Source: an uncultured Treponema sp.
GTDB taxonomy: Bacteria; Spirochaetota; Spirochaetia; Treponematales; Treponemataceae
DNA length: 24,605 bases
Assembly (NCBI GenBank): GCA_934667505.1
Contig: CAKULY010000027.1
Coordinates: 1-24,605 of the forward strand
Direction of reading: 5' to 3'
Under the pieces are notes generated by a model. It was not told the origin of the DNA. It did no database searches and saw only the letters and a list, made by a program, of their open reading frames with translations. A program made the position numbers and the translations under genes. Position 1 is the first letter of the stretch; each line of letters opens with the position of its first letter. Shown here piece by piece: positions 15,402-22,630 of the stretch.

Positions 15402-16565
15402 TTACAAACTCGCCCGATAAATATTGCAGACATCTTCTGGATAAAGCTTCTTCCATCCGTTTATAAATCCGTTTGCGCCGCAAGCTTTTTTTGCCATCAT
15501 CTCAAAATTTTTGTCGTCGATTCCAATTGCGGACAAAGAATCTTTTAGTTCAAGCTGATTAAAAAAGAAATTCTTTACATATTCAATTCCTTGCTTTGCA
15601 GCTTTCAGTTTGTCTTCACTCTTTGGAATTCCGCAGACGTTCACCGCAAAATCGTAGAATTTCGGCAAAGTTTCTTCACTCAGAACATATTCCATCCAAT
15701 GAGGAGTTAAAATTGCAAGCCCCAGTCCGTGAGTAATATCGTAAACTCCGCTCAATTGATGTTCCATCGCATGGCAGCTCCAAGGTTTTTTGTTGCAACC
15801 GTAAATATATCCGTTTATCGCCCAGCTTGAAGTCCACATTAAATTTGCCCGTGCTTCGTAATTTTCCGGCTCTTTTAAGGCAATCGGAGCATATTTCAGG
15901 ACGGTTTTCATCATTCCTTCCATTTGAGTGTCGAGCATATACAAATCCTGATTAAAATTAAAATAGACTTCAAACAAATGGCTAAGAATGTCCGCGCTGC
16001 CGCAAGCTGTCTGATATTTTCCGACGGAATACGTTAAAGCCGGGTCGCAGAACGATGCTACCGGAAACAGCTTGTCATTGATTAAGGCGAGCTTGTCCTG
16101 CGTTGCAGAATTGTTCAAAACCGCAGTGTTATCCATTTCCGAACCAGTTGCAGAAATGGTTAAAACGCAAAGAAGCGGAAGGGCTTTTTCCACAGGAAGT
16201 TTTTTTGAAATAAAATCCCACACATCAAAGTCGACGCAAGCCCCAATCGAAATAAATTTTGAAGCGTCCATTACAGAACCGCCGCCAACTGCTAAAACAA
16301 CGTCAATCTTGTTCTGTTTACATATTTCAATTCCTTTGCGGACAGATTCAACTTTTGGATTCGGCTCAATTCCTGAACATTCAAAAATTTCCATTCCTGA
16401 ATTTTTTAGGCAAGCACAGACTGAATCATAAACGCCTGTTTTTTTTATTGAACCGCCGCCGTAAACCAAAAGAATTCTTTTTCCATAAGATTTTGCGACA
16501 TTCCCTAAATTTTCAAGCTGTCCTTTTCCAAAGTAAACTTTTGTCGGAATATGATATGTAAACAT
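15402..16565 (-). CDS. iron-containing alcohol dehydrogenase, YqhD/BDH type
   Basis: This NAD(P)H-dependent alcohol/aldehyde oxidoreductase of the group III metal-dependent family has 387 residues from ATG 16565, which is preceded by GGAGG. The in-frame TTG 12 bp upstream lies inside that site and is rejected. The nucleotide site is GGGSVMDASK (95-104). The metal ligands match E. coli YqhD with a constant shift of two: D192 and H196 (GSADILSHLFE), H265 (SCHAMEHQ) and H279 (DITHG). The PTKVYFGKG start is typical of butanol-dehydrogenase-like members. The physiological substrate cannot be read from sequence; aldehyde detoxification or fermentation are the usual roles. It follows the cytidylate-kinase-like gene by 16 bp, so the two are probably co-transcribed. 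Confidence 0.93.
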   Translation of the reverse strand: MFTYHIPTKVYFGKGQLENLGNVAKSYGKRILLVYGGGSIKKTGVYDSVCACLKNSGMEIFECSGIEPNPKVESVRKGIEICKQNKIDVVLAVGGGSVMDASKFISIGACVDFDVWDFISKKLPVEKALPLLCVLTISATGSEMDNTAVLNNSATQDKLALINDKLFPVASFCDPALTYSVGKYQTACGSADILSHLFEVYFNFNQDLYMLDTQMEGMMKTVLKYAPIALKEPENYEARANLMWTSSWAINGYIYGCNKKPWSCHAMEHQLSGVYDITHGLGLAILTPHWMEYVLSEETLPKFYDFAVNVCGIPKSEDKLKAAKQGIEYVKNFFFNQLELKDSLSAIGIDDKNFEMMAKKACGANGFINGWKKLYPEDVCNIYRASL

Positions 16566-16581
16566 AACGACCTCCAATTAT

Positions 16582-17262
16582 TTATTCAGCTTTTGGCTTA
16601 GATTCTGATTTTGCTTCTGATATTAAATCTGGAAACTTTGTGAACAAAGCGTGCTTTATAATATCAACACATCCGTCAATTCCAAGACGAGCTGTGTTCA
16701 AAGTCAAATCGTAATTGACTGGATTTGTCCAATAGTTTCCGCCCGTGTAATATTCGTAATATTCCGCGCGGTACTTATCTGTTTCTGTAATTGAAATATC
16801 CGCCGTTTCAGCTGTTACTCCCATCTGCTTCATGATTCTTGGACGGCAAAATGAACGTGGAGCTTCGATATAAACGCTTAGGACTCGCTCACGGTCTTTT
16901 AAAACCCAATCCGCAGCCTTTCCGACAATTACGCAGCTTTCTGTATTTGCAAGCTCCTCGATAATTTGTTTTTCATATTCGTAAAGCTGGTCATCGCTTG
17001 CAAACTTTTTCTTTTCTGGAGTTGCAACTGTCCGCCTTGGAAGTCCACGTAAAAGCGATGTGATTCCAGAATGTTTCTGATGAAGCTTTTCGTTTACTTC
17101 CTCAAAAAGCTGGCGGTCAATTCCACTTAATTGCGATGCCAACGTTAAAATGCGGTTTTCGTAACAGTGGATTCCAAGTTCCTTTGCAACAGTTGAAGCA
17201 ATTTCTTTTCCGCCAGAACCAAAACCTCTGGCAATTGTGATTGTATAATTTTCTGCACTCAT
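16582..17262 (-). CDS. cytidylate-kinase-like P-loop protein
   Basis: This protein has 226 residues from ATG 17262, which follows GGAGG by a normal spacing; the upstream in-frame TTG at 17283 is less likely. The sequence TITIARGFGSGGKEIASTVA is the P-loop of the cytidylate kinase-like family (Cytidylate_kin2), which is widespread in anaerobes and distinct from canonical Cmk. Further family features are HCYENRILTLAS, CVIVGKAADWVL, an RERVLSVYIEAP strand, and TDKYRAEYYEYYTGGNYW near the lid. Members are usually of unproven function and a nucleotide kinase role is inferred. The C-terminus ends in a short Lys/Ser/Glu tail. It heads a two-gene unit with the alcohol dehydrogenase. Confidence 0.85.
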   Translation of the reverse strand: MSAENYTITIARGFGSGGKEIASTVAKELGIHCYENRILTLASQLSGIDRQLFEEVNEKLHQKHSGITSLLRGLPRRTVATPEKKKFASDDQLYEYEKQIIEELANTESCVIVGKAADWVLKDRERVLSVYIEAPRSFCRPRIMKQMGVTAETADISITETDKYRAEYYEYYTGGNYWTNPVNYDLTLNTARLGIDGCVDIIKHALFTKFPDLISEAKSESKPKAE

Positions 17263-17285
17263 ATTTCCTCCATAAAAAATCAATG

Positions 17286-17376
17286 AGAAAGTTTCAACTT
17301 TCGATTTGAGTTTTTATTGCAATTTCGCAACAAAGTGAGAAATTGCAGTTTATAAATAAGTTTGCAACGCAAACTT
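17286..17376. repeat. run of three intergenic hairpins
   Basis: Three perfect inverted repeats follow each other: GAAAGTTTCAACTTTC (16 bp, near 17287-17304); GCAATTTC paired with GAAATTGC (17319-17345); and AAGTTTGCAACGCAAACTT (17358-17376). They fill the leader between the ABC-importer terminator and the cytidylate-kinase-like gene. No gene is seen here. Confidence 0.6.
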
Positions 17377-17380
17377 AATA

Positions 17381-17419
17381 AAAATAAAAACAGACGCCAT
17401 TTTTGGCTGTTTTTATTTT
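17381..17419 (-). terminator. intrinsic terminator of the amino-acid ABC importer operon
   Basis: The arms AAAATAAAAACA-GCCA and TGGC-TGTTTTTATTTT form a stem of about 16 bp with a three-base bulge and a TTTT loop, overlapping the ATPase stop codon. With A/T runs on both sides it could work in both directions. Confidence 0.8.
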
Positions 17420-18179
17420 ATGCCTCCATATATCTTTTTAAGAATTCTTTCATTCTTGGCGTTTTTGGATTTGTAAAAATAACATCCGGAGAATCATTTT
17501 CTACAATAAAACCTTGATCCATAAAAATCGTGCGAGTTGAAACATCTTTTGCAAAAGCCATTTCATGCGTAACAATCATCATTGTCAGCCCTTCTTGCGC
17601 CAAATCTTTCATTACATTTAGGACTTCGCCAACCATCTCCGGGTCAAGTGCGCTAGTCGGTTCATCAAACAAAAGCATTTCTGGCTGCATTGTCAATGCG
17701 CGGGCGATTGCAACCCGCTGCTTTTGACCACCTGAAAGTTGCGCTGGATGAGCATTGATATACGGAGCCATTCCAACTTTCCGCAGATATTTTATCGCAA
17801 GAAATTCTGCCTCTTCTTTTTTCATTTTTAGGACTTTTGTTGTTCCTGCCATGCAATTCTGCAAAACTGTCATATTATTAAAAAGATTAAATGACTGAAA
17901 AACCATTCCAACTCTTGTGCGGAATTTCGCAAGTTCCTTTGAGTTTGTGCCGACTTCTTTTCCATTAAAAATGATTTTTCCGCTGGTTTTTATTTCCAGC
18001 CCGTTTATGCAGCGAAGCATTGTTGATTTTCCTGAACCAGACGAACCGATTACGCAGACAACTTCGCCTTTATTTACGGTAAAATCCAAATCTTTTAAAA
18101 CTTCGTGATTTCCAAATTTTTTTACAAGATGCTCAACCCTTAAAATCGGTTCACAGTTTTTAGTTTCTTTTTCTTCCAT
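17418..18179 (-). CDS. polar amino-acid ABC transporter ATPase (GlnQ/HisP type)
   Basis: This is the energising subunit of an amino-acid importer, 253 residues. Walker A is GSSGSGKST (45-53), Q-loop [10 protein letters not shown] (91-100), signature LSGGQKQ (148-154), Walker [14 protein letters not shown] (168-180), and the switch region is [13 protein letters not shown]. The length and the TSALDPE motif are those of the GlnQ/ArtP/HisP group. It is the last gene of the importer operon, 14 bp after the permease, and its stop lies within the terminator hairpin. The substrate cannot be set from the ATPase; the adjacent oxidase operon suggests the same amino or imino acid. Confidence 0.95.
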   Translation of the reverse strand: MEEKETKNCEPILRVEHLVKKFGNHEVLKDLDFTVNKGEVVCVIGSSGSGKSTMLRCINGLEIKTSGKIIFNGKEVGTNSKELAKFRTRVGMVFQSFNLFNNMTVLQNCMAGTTKVLKMKKEEAEFLAIKYLRKVGMAPYINAHPAQLSGGQKQRVAIARALTMQPEMLLFDEPTSALDPEMVGEVLNVMKDLAQEGLTMMIVTHEMAFAKDVSTRTIFMDQGFIVENDSPDVIFTNPKTPRMKEFLKRYMEA

Positions 18180-18193
18180 AAAAAAGCTCCCGT

Positions 18194-18946
18194 CTATTCA
18201 GCCGCTCCACTCATATACTCAACAGCAAGCTCATAATCCTTTTGCTGAAAAGCCTTCTTTTCCACAACTTTAAGAATCTTTGTAAAGACTGTACAAATGA
18301 TAAAATAGAAAATTGCGCAAATAATATAAGATTCAAAGTAACGATAATAAATTCCAGCCGCGCTTTTTGTCGCAAAATAAAGCTCGTAAACGCCAATAAC
18401 ATTCAAAACTGAAGTCATTTTTAAGTTGGTCAAAAACTGGTTGACCATCTCTGGAACAATATTTCTGAAAGCCTGCGGAAGAATTACAGCAAACATTGTC
18501 TTTGTGTGGCTCATTCCCAACGCAAAGCCGCCTTCAAACTGACCTTTATCAATAGAAATAATTCCTCCACGGACAGTTTCCGCCATATAAGCTCCGGTAT
18601 TCATCATTAAAACAATTAAAGAAGCTAAAAATGGAGAAACATCCACTCCAGCATTTTTTAGTCCGTAATAAAAAACCATTGCCTGAACCATCATTGGAGT
18701 TCCGCGGAAAATTGCAACAAAAACAGAGCAAACAGGCTTTAATACGCTAAAACCTATTTTATGCACTAGATTGTCACCTTTGGAAACTGGTGTAGCCTGA
18801 ACCAATCCAATGGCAAATCCTAAAACATAACCAAGAATTGTACCAATGATTGCAATCTCAAGGGTAAGAACCGTTCCTTTTAAAAAGTAGCTCCAGTAAT
18901 TCTTAAAGATAAACCAAACCCAATAAAAAAGTCCTTTATCGTTCAT
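18194..18946 (-). CDS. polar amino-acid ABC transporter permease
   Basis: This HisM/GlnP-type membrane subunit has 250 residues from ATG 18946, behind AAAGGAG; an in-frame TTG 18 bp upstream overlaps that site and is not chosen. It has about five hydrophobic segments. The first follows [20 protein letters not shown], and the cytoplasmic EAA loop that contacts the ATPase reads [20 protein letters not shown] then [11 protein letters not shown] single permease gene suggests a homodimeric channel. It lies between the binding protein and the ATPase. Confidence 0.94.
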   Translation of the reverse strand: MNDKGLFYWVWFIFKNYWSYFLKGTVLTLEIAIIGTILGYVLGFAIGLVQATPVSKGDNLVHKIGFSVLKPVCSVFVAIFRGTPMMVQAMVFYYGLKNAGVDVSPFLASLIVLMMNTGAYMAETVRGGIISIDKGQFEGGFALGMSHTKTMFAVILPQAFRNIVPEMVNQFLTNLKMTSVLNVIGVYELYFATKSAAGIYYRYFESYIICAIFYFIICTVFTKILKVVEKKAFQQKDYELAVEYMSGAAE

Positions 18947-18975
18947 AAAGACTCCTTTTTCCAAGTAACAAATTA

Positions 18976-19013
18976 TGCTGTAAAAATTGATTAATCATTC
19001 GATTTTTACAGCA
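18976..19013 (-). promoter_or_regulatory. strong intra-operon hairpin after the binding-protein gene
   Basis: A perfect 12-bp inverted repeat, TGCTGTAAAAAT and ATTTTTACAGCA, has a 14-base loop that itself contains the palindrome TGATTAATCA. No T tract follows on the minus strand. It lies between the binding-protein stop and the permease start. Such hairpins often protect the upstream mRNA and give excess binding protein over the membrane subunits; that role is inferred. Confidence 0.6.
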
Positions 19014-19033
19014 CAAAATTTTTAGCTGCTAAA

Positions 19034-19948
19034 TTAGTTGCTCAATGGCTGCGTTTCAATAGCCAACTTCATATATTTATCCATAAGCTCCTGCCCCCAG
19101 CCGATTGCGTGCATTGCAGTTTTAAGAGCTTCTACCGCAACTGTGTTTCCCTCAATTACAGAAGGAGTGCAGACATCAGAAGCTCCTTCCGGCGTTACAA
19201 AATCATATCCTTTTTCAAGCTGGCAAATAACAACATTCGGGTTTGAAAGGCAACCTGAATAAGCGGTCGGCCAGTCCATTACACCGCAGTCAACATCGCC
19301 CATCGCAACTTTCATAATTACTTCCGTGCAAGTGTCTGGGTACGGAAGAATTACAGGCTCTGGAACCTGGTTAATGTATGCAGGCCAGTTCGTGTTTATC
19401 TGCGTTGTAAATTTCAAGCCTTTAAATTGTTCAAGCCTTGTGTATTTTTCATAAGGACTTCCTTTTTTTACAACGATAACATTGAATCTGTTGTAGTAAG
19501 GATCGATATAATCAAGAAAAGTATCCCGCTCTGCAGAATAAATACTTCCTGACTCAACAAGGTCATAATCACCTGCTTTTAATCCCATCCAAATTGAAGC
19601 CCAGTCGTTCTTGTGAATTTCAAGGGAAAGCCCCATTTCTTCGGCAAGCAATTTTGAAAAAATCACATCGTAACCGTAAGTGTAATCCGCAGAACCATAA
19701 ATCGGCTCGGCAGTCAGTTCTGGATGTCCGGGAATTGATTTTGTCGGCTGCGTCCAGTTGAACGGAGCGTAGGCACATTCAATTCCGACTTTTAAAACAC
19801 CTTTTACTTGATTTGCAAATTCCGCATACTCAGGTTTTCCTGTATATTCATATTTAACTTCCGCCTTTTTCTTGCTGCAAGAATTCAATGCAACGGCCAT
19901 GCAAACAAGTCCAACACCGAAAACAAAATTTCTAACTGTCTTTTTCAT
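19034..19948 (-). CDS. amino-acid-binding lipoprotein (family 3 SBP)
   Basis: This is the substrate-binding subunit of the importer, 304 residues. The signal MKKTVRNFVFGVGLVCMAVA ends in LNSC with lipidated C24, so it is a membrane-anchored lipoprotein, normal for spirochaetes. The domain fits bacterial solute-binding family 3: GVLKVGIECAYAPFNW at the start, YGYDVIFSKLLAEEMGLSLE, DWASIWMGLKAGDYDLVESG, ERDTFLDYIDPYY. The ligand is a polar amino acid or related compound; the binding residues do not identify which. Shine-Dalgarno GCGAGGTG precedes the ATG. A promoter and a terminator-like hairpin lie in the leader. Confidence 0.93.
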   Translation of the reverse strand: MKKTVRNFVFGVGLVCMAVALNSCSKKKAEVKYEYTGKPEYAEFANQVKGVLKVGIECAYAPFNWTQPTKSIPGHPELTAEPIYGSADYTYGYDVIFSKLLAEEMGLSLEIHKNDWASIWMGLKAGDYDLVESGSIYSAERDTFLDYIDPYYNRFNVIVVKKGSPYEKYTRLEQFKGLKFTTQINTNWPAYINQVPEPVILPYPDTCTEVIMKVAMGDVDCGVMDWPTAYSGCLSNPNVVICQLEKGYDFVTPEGASDVCTPSVIEGNTVAVEALKTAMHAIGWGQELMDKYMKLAIETQPLSN

Positions 19949-19966
19949 AGTTCACCTCGCTTTCAA

Positions 19967-20033
19967 AAAAATAAAAAAGCGCCAAAAAATTCCATAAAGT
20001 CCATCTTGCCCTTAGGATTCTTTCAACGCCTTT
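19967..20033 (-). terminator. terminator-like hairpin in the binding-protein leader
   Basis: The minus strand AAAGGCGTTGAAAGAATCC (20033-20015) pairs with GGAATTTTTTGGCGCTTTT (19993-19975): 18 of 19 positions including G-U pairs, followed by a T-rich tail ending about 20-25 nt from the ATG at 19948. It may end the AraC-like transcript, act as an attenuator, or both. Confidence 0.55.
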
Positions 20034-20069
20034 GTTAAAAATGATAATAATAATTTCTTTTTCTTTTGA

Positions 20070-20098
20070 ATTGTAAAAAATCGCAATAAAAAACTCAA
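20070..20098 (-). promoter_or_regulatory. sigma-70-type promoter for the importer operon
   Basis: The -35 TTGAGT (20098-20093) and -10 TACAAT (20075-20070) have a 17-bp spacer. The promoter sits directly behind the stop of the AraC-like gene. Transcripts would begin near 20063 and run through the hairpin at 19975-20033. Confidence 0.6.
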
Positions 20099-20110
20099 CT
20101 TTTGCACTAA

Positions 20111-20929
20111 TTAAAAATCAACAATCTTTGTCTTGTACGAACTTTTCCTCACTTGATTCACATATTCCTTTGGCGAAACTCCTGTAAATTCCTTGAACGA
20201 ATGAACAAAATGGCTTTGATCGTAAAAATCAAACTTGCTGTAAAAATTTGGAAACGAATCAATATTTGAACGGTTCAATTCATTTATGATTGTGTGCATT
20301 TTTACGTTTTTGCAGAATTGCTTTGCGCTGCAACCCAAAAATGTTTCAAACAAAAGATTTATGTAGCGCGAAGAATATCCTGTGTAGTCAATCAATTCGC
20401 TGATTTTTAACAAACCATCTTTTTTGACAATCAAATCCACCATCTGAAAAAACAAATGCTTTTGTCCGCTTTCAGTTGTTTTTAGCCAATTTCGATATTC
20501 TTCCATAAAAGTGCACATTCTGTTTGTAAAAGTCTGTTGCTCAGACATTTTTTCTGAAAGATTTGTCAAAATATCAAAATTCCGTAAATCTATTCGTTGA
20601 CCAACCAAATCTTTAACTTCCTGATTTTCAAAAAAAGGATTTGCTCCCGGCTGAAACCGAATTCCAAAATAATCGCAGTTTTCCTTTAAATCCAAAGTCT
20701 GCAAATTTCCAGAATTGCCAATCAAAAAAGAATTCATGTTGTTTCCCGAATATTCAAAAAGAATGTTCGAGCAGCTGTCCTCCAGAAACGGGACTTTTCT
20801 TTCTGAATCAGTATGAAAACTATAAAAATGAGAAATTCCAAAATCAGCCACAATTTTCTGATAAAATTTTTCTGTTTCCATAACCAGATATGATTGAATT
20901 GTGTGAATATGCATTTTTTCATCTTTCAT
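20111..20929 (-). CDS. AraC-family transcriptional regulator
   Basis: This DNA-binding regulator has 272 residues from ATG 20929, which follows GAGGCGG; the in-frame TTG 15 bp upstream overlaps that site. Residues 1 to about 170 are a sensor domain with a cupin-like feel (FEYSGNNMNSFLIG; YFGIRFQPGANPFF). The last 100 residues hold the two helix-turn-helix units of AraC proteins: LLKISELIDYTGYSSRYINL and FYDQSHFVHSFKEFTGVSPK, then EYVNQVRK. FxDQSHFxxxFKxxxGxSPxxY is the family signature. It sits between the oxidase operon and the importer operon and probably controls one or both in response to the transported compound. Confidence 0.92.
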   Translation of the reverse strand: MKDEKMHIHTIQSYLVMETEKFYQKIVADFGISHFYSFHTDSERKVPFLEDSCSNILFEYSGNNMNSFLIGNSGNLQTLDLKENCDYFGIRFQPGANPFFENQEVKDLVGQRIDLRNFDILTNLSEKMSEQQTFTNRMCTFMEEYRNWLKTTESGQKHLFFQMVDLIVKKDGLLKISELIDYTGYSSRYINLLFETFLGCSAKQFCKNVKMHTIINELNRSNIDSFPNFYSKFDFYDQSHFVHSFKEFTGVSPKEYVNQVRKSSYKTKIVDF

Positions 20930-20956
20930 AATCCGCCTCGCCAAAATCAGATTTAA

Positions 20957-20996
20957 AATAAAAAAGACGCCAAAACTTTAGAGTTCTGACGTCTTT
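20957..20996 (-). terminator. terminator-like hairpin upstream of the AraC-like gene
   Basis: The minus-strand arms AAAGACGTCAGAACT (20996-20982) and AGTTTTGGCGTCTTT (20977-20963) pair over 15 positions (two G-U) around a 4-base loop, followed by TTTTTTATTTT. It lies about 70 bp after the oxidase stop and ends some 28 to 34 nt before the regulator's ATG. Confidence 0.75.
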
Positions 20997-21011
20997 GCCA
21001 TATCTATAAAA

Positions 21012-21040
21012 ACATTAGCAAACGGATTTTATTTTGTCAA
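21012..21040 (-). promoter_or_regulatory. candidate promoter of the AraC-like gene
   Basis: A perfect -35 TTGACA (21040-21035), a 17-bp spacer and a weak -10 TAATGT (21017-21012) lie just after the oxidase stop codon and upstream of the hairpin at 20963-20996. Confidence 0.5.
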
Positions 21041-21067
21041 TATTTTCTCAATAAGCAACAACTAACT

Positions 21068-22207
21068 TTACAACGCAGGCTTAAACCGATTGTAACGCAA
21101 CGTGCTTATGTCCGCAGGGCAAGTTCCTGTGCAAATCAATTCAGAAATATTAAAAGCCGCGCTCGGAGCAATTCCAAATCCGTGTCCGGAAAAACTACAT
21201 TCAACATAAAGTCCTGGAACTTCATCAACCTTGCTTACAGTGCAAACACCATCGCTCGCCAAATCTTCATAGCCAGCCCAGGAGCGAACAATTTTCGCAT
21301 TTGCAAGGCGCGGAAAATATCCAAGAATTCCTCTTGCGCACGCGCTTGTAAAATCAGCAGTGCTTGGCGGATATTCATTGCTTTCTAATTCAGGGTTTGC
21401 AAAATCTTCATATCCATCGTGTCCGCCAAAAACAAACGAACCGTGCTTTGTCTGATGACCATAAAAATCAGCCATTGCCGTTCCCAACATCTGCTTGAAC
21501 ATCTGTGGCTGCGCTTCCGTTACAAGGCACTGCAACCGCTTTTTTTTCATAGGAATTGTAATCCCGACTGTATTCAAAATCGGATTGCTTTCGTAACCAG
21601 CGGCAACAACCACATTTTCCGCCTCAAAAAACTGACCTTCCGCTTCAACACCGCAAACCTTTCCAGCTTTTAAGACAATCCTAGAAACCGGCGCACCAGT
21701 TATAAAATCAGCACCAAGTTTTCTTGCACATTTATAAAAGCCCAAAGTTGTAGTAAGCGGATTCGCATGTCCATCAGTCGGGCACCAGGAAGCACCAACA
21801 ACCGCATCGCTCATATACGGATTGATTTTTTTCACTTCCTCGGCATTAATCATTCTTACATCAACACCGCATTTTACAGCATTGTCTGCAAGTTTTTGCA
21901 GAATCTTTAAATGTTCTTCTGTTTTTCCAAGACGAAGATTTCCTTCCTGCGTATATTCAGTGTCAACGCCAAGCTCCGCGCTTAGTCCCGGCCAAATATT
22001 TTTTACGCCCCAAACCATAAGCGGCAGTTCTTTTACATTTCGCCCGGACTGACGCACTCCTCCAGCATTACGCGAGGAACCTCCGTTCCCAATATAGTCG
22101 CTCGCTTCCAGAATAATTACGCTTTTTCCTTTTTTGGCAAGATAATACGCCGTGGCATTTCCAACAATTCCAGCTCCAATTACAATAACATCAGCCTTTG
22201 TTTTCAT
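21068..22207 (-). CDS. FAD-dependent amino/imino-acid oxidoreductase, catalytic subunit
   Basis: This DAO-family flavoprotein has 379 residues. The Rossmann motif is VIVIGAGIVGNATAYYLAKK (8-27), followed by EASDYIGNGGSSRNAGGVRQ and a C-terminal GHGFGIAPSAAFNISELI. The length and the SSRNAGGVR segment fit the B subunit of octopine/nopaline oxidases, HcnC-like enzymes and the LhpB subunit of D-hydroxyproline dehydrogenase, which oxidise the C-N bond of an amino or imino acid. The ATG is two bases behind the stop of the BFD-like gene, so translation is coupled. The substrate is unknown; a D-amino acid, proline derivative or opine is most likely. Confidence 0.88.
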   Translation of the reverse strand: MKTKADVIVIGAGIVGNATAYYLAKKGKSVIILEASDYIGNGGSSRNAGGVRQSGRNVKELPLMVWGVKNIWPGLSAELGVDTEYTQEGNLRLGKTEEHLKILQKLADNAVKCGVDVRMINAEEVKKINPYMSDAVVGASWCPTDGHANPLTTTLGFYKCARKLGADFITGAPVSRIVLKAGKVCGVEAEGQFFEAENVVVAAGYESNPILNTVGITIPMKKKRLQCLVTEAQPQMFKQMLGTAMADFYGHQTKHGSFVFGGHDGYEDFANPELESNEYPPSTADFTSACARGILGYFPRLANAKIVRSWAGYEDLASDGVCTVSKVDEVPGLYVECSFSGHGFGIAPSAAFNISELICTGTCPADISTLRYNRFKPAL

Positions 22208-22208
22208 A

Positions 22209-22523
22209 TCACAATACCTCGCTTGCTAAAGTGTTCATTTCTGTTGGTCTGATTGGACCTCTGCTCGTTGCAGGATTTACTGTTGCCGGACTTACTTTTT
22301 GTTCTGCGGCAACAATTCCCTTCACAAGTTTTGAACAAGTCTGTCCCTGGCAAAGCCCCATTCCGGCGCGCAAATAACGTCTTATTTCCTGCATGGTGAA
22401 CATTCCTTCGTGAACAGCCCGCCTTATTTCACCTTTCGTTATTTCCTCGCATCGGCAAATCACCAAATCATCATCAGGTCCCGGAACAAATTCTCCAATA
22501 TCGCGCAATCTATCATTCATCAT
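22209..22523 (-). CDS. BFD-like [2Fe-2S] subunit
   Basis: This small protein has 104 residues; its start is Met1 or Met2. It carries the four cysteines of bacterioferritin-associated-ferredoxin-like domains: VICRCEE (C23, C25) and GLCQGQTC (C58, C63), with the helix GEIRRAVHEGMFTMQEIRRY between them. In many related oxidases this domain is fused to the C-terminus of the A subunit; here it is a separate gene between the A and B subunits. It likely passes electrons between flavins or stabilises the complex. Residues 70-104 are a low-complexity tail. The upstream gap contains the GC-rich element. Confidence 0.88.
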   Translation of the reverse strand: MMNDRLRDIGEFVPGPDDDLVICRCEEITKGEIRRAVHEGMFTMQEIRRYLRAGMGLCQGQTCSKLVKGIVAAEQKVSPATVNPATSRGPIRPTEMNTLASEVL

Positions 22524-22550
22524 AATTTCTAATCTCCATCATTTTTTTTT

Positions 22551-22630
22551 GGGGGGGGGCAGGTCTTCCCCTCGGCGGCACTTCGTTGCCACCTACCCCT
22601 TCTAACGGGGACACCCCGTAACGCCCCGCC
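22551..22630. repeat. GC-rich structured intergenic element
   Basis: About 80 bp of very GC-rich DNA sits in an AT-rich genome. It begins with nine G after nine T. It contains the perfect hairpin ACGGGGACACCCCGT (6-bp stem, near 22605-22619) and a second stem GGCGGCACTTCGTTGCCACC (near 22574-22593). It ends at the TAG stop of the A-subunit gene. It looks like a dispersed structured repeat, but one window cannot show other copies. Confidence 0.55.

Noticed and set aside
15277..15483. 68-codon minus-strand frame overlapping the end of the alcohol dehydrogenase gene
   Set aside because: It overlaps a well-supported gene in another frame, has no family resemblance and no good ribosome-binding site.
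17302..17330. A second promoter resembling the TTGAGT...TACAAT one at 20070-20098
   Set aside because: The -35-like TTGAGT is present on the plus strand but no -10 follows at 16-18 bp, and no plus-strand gene lies downstream.
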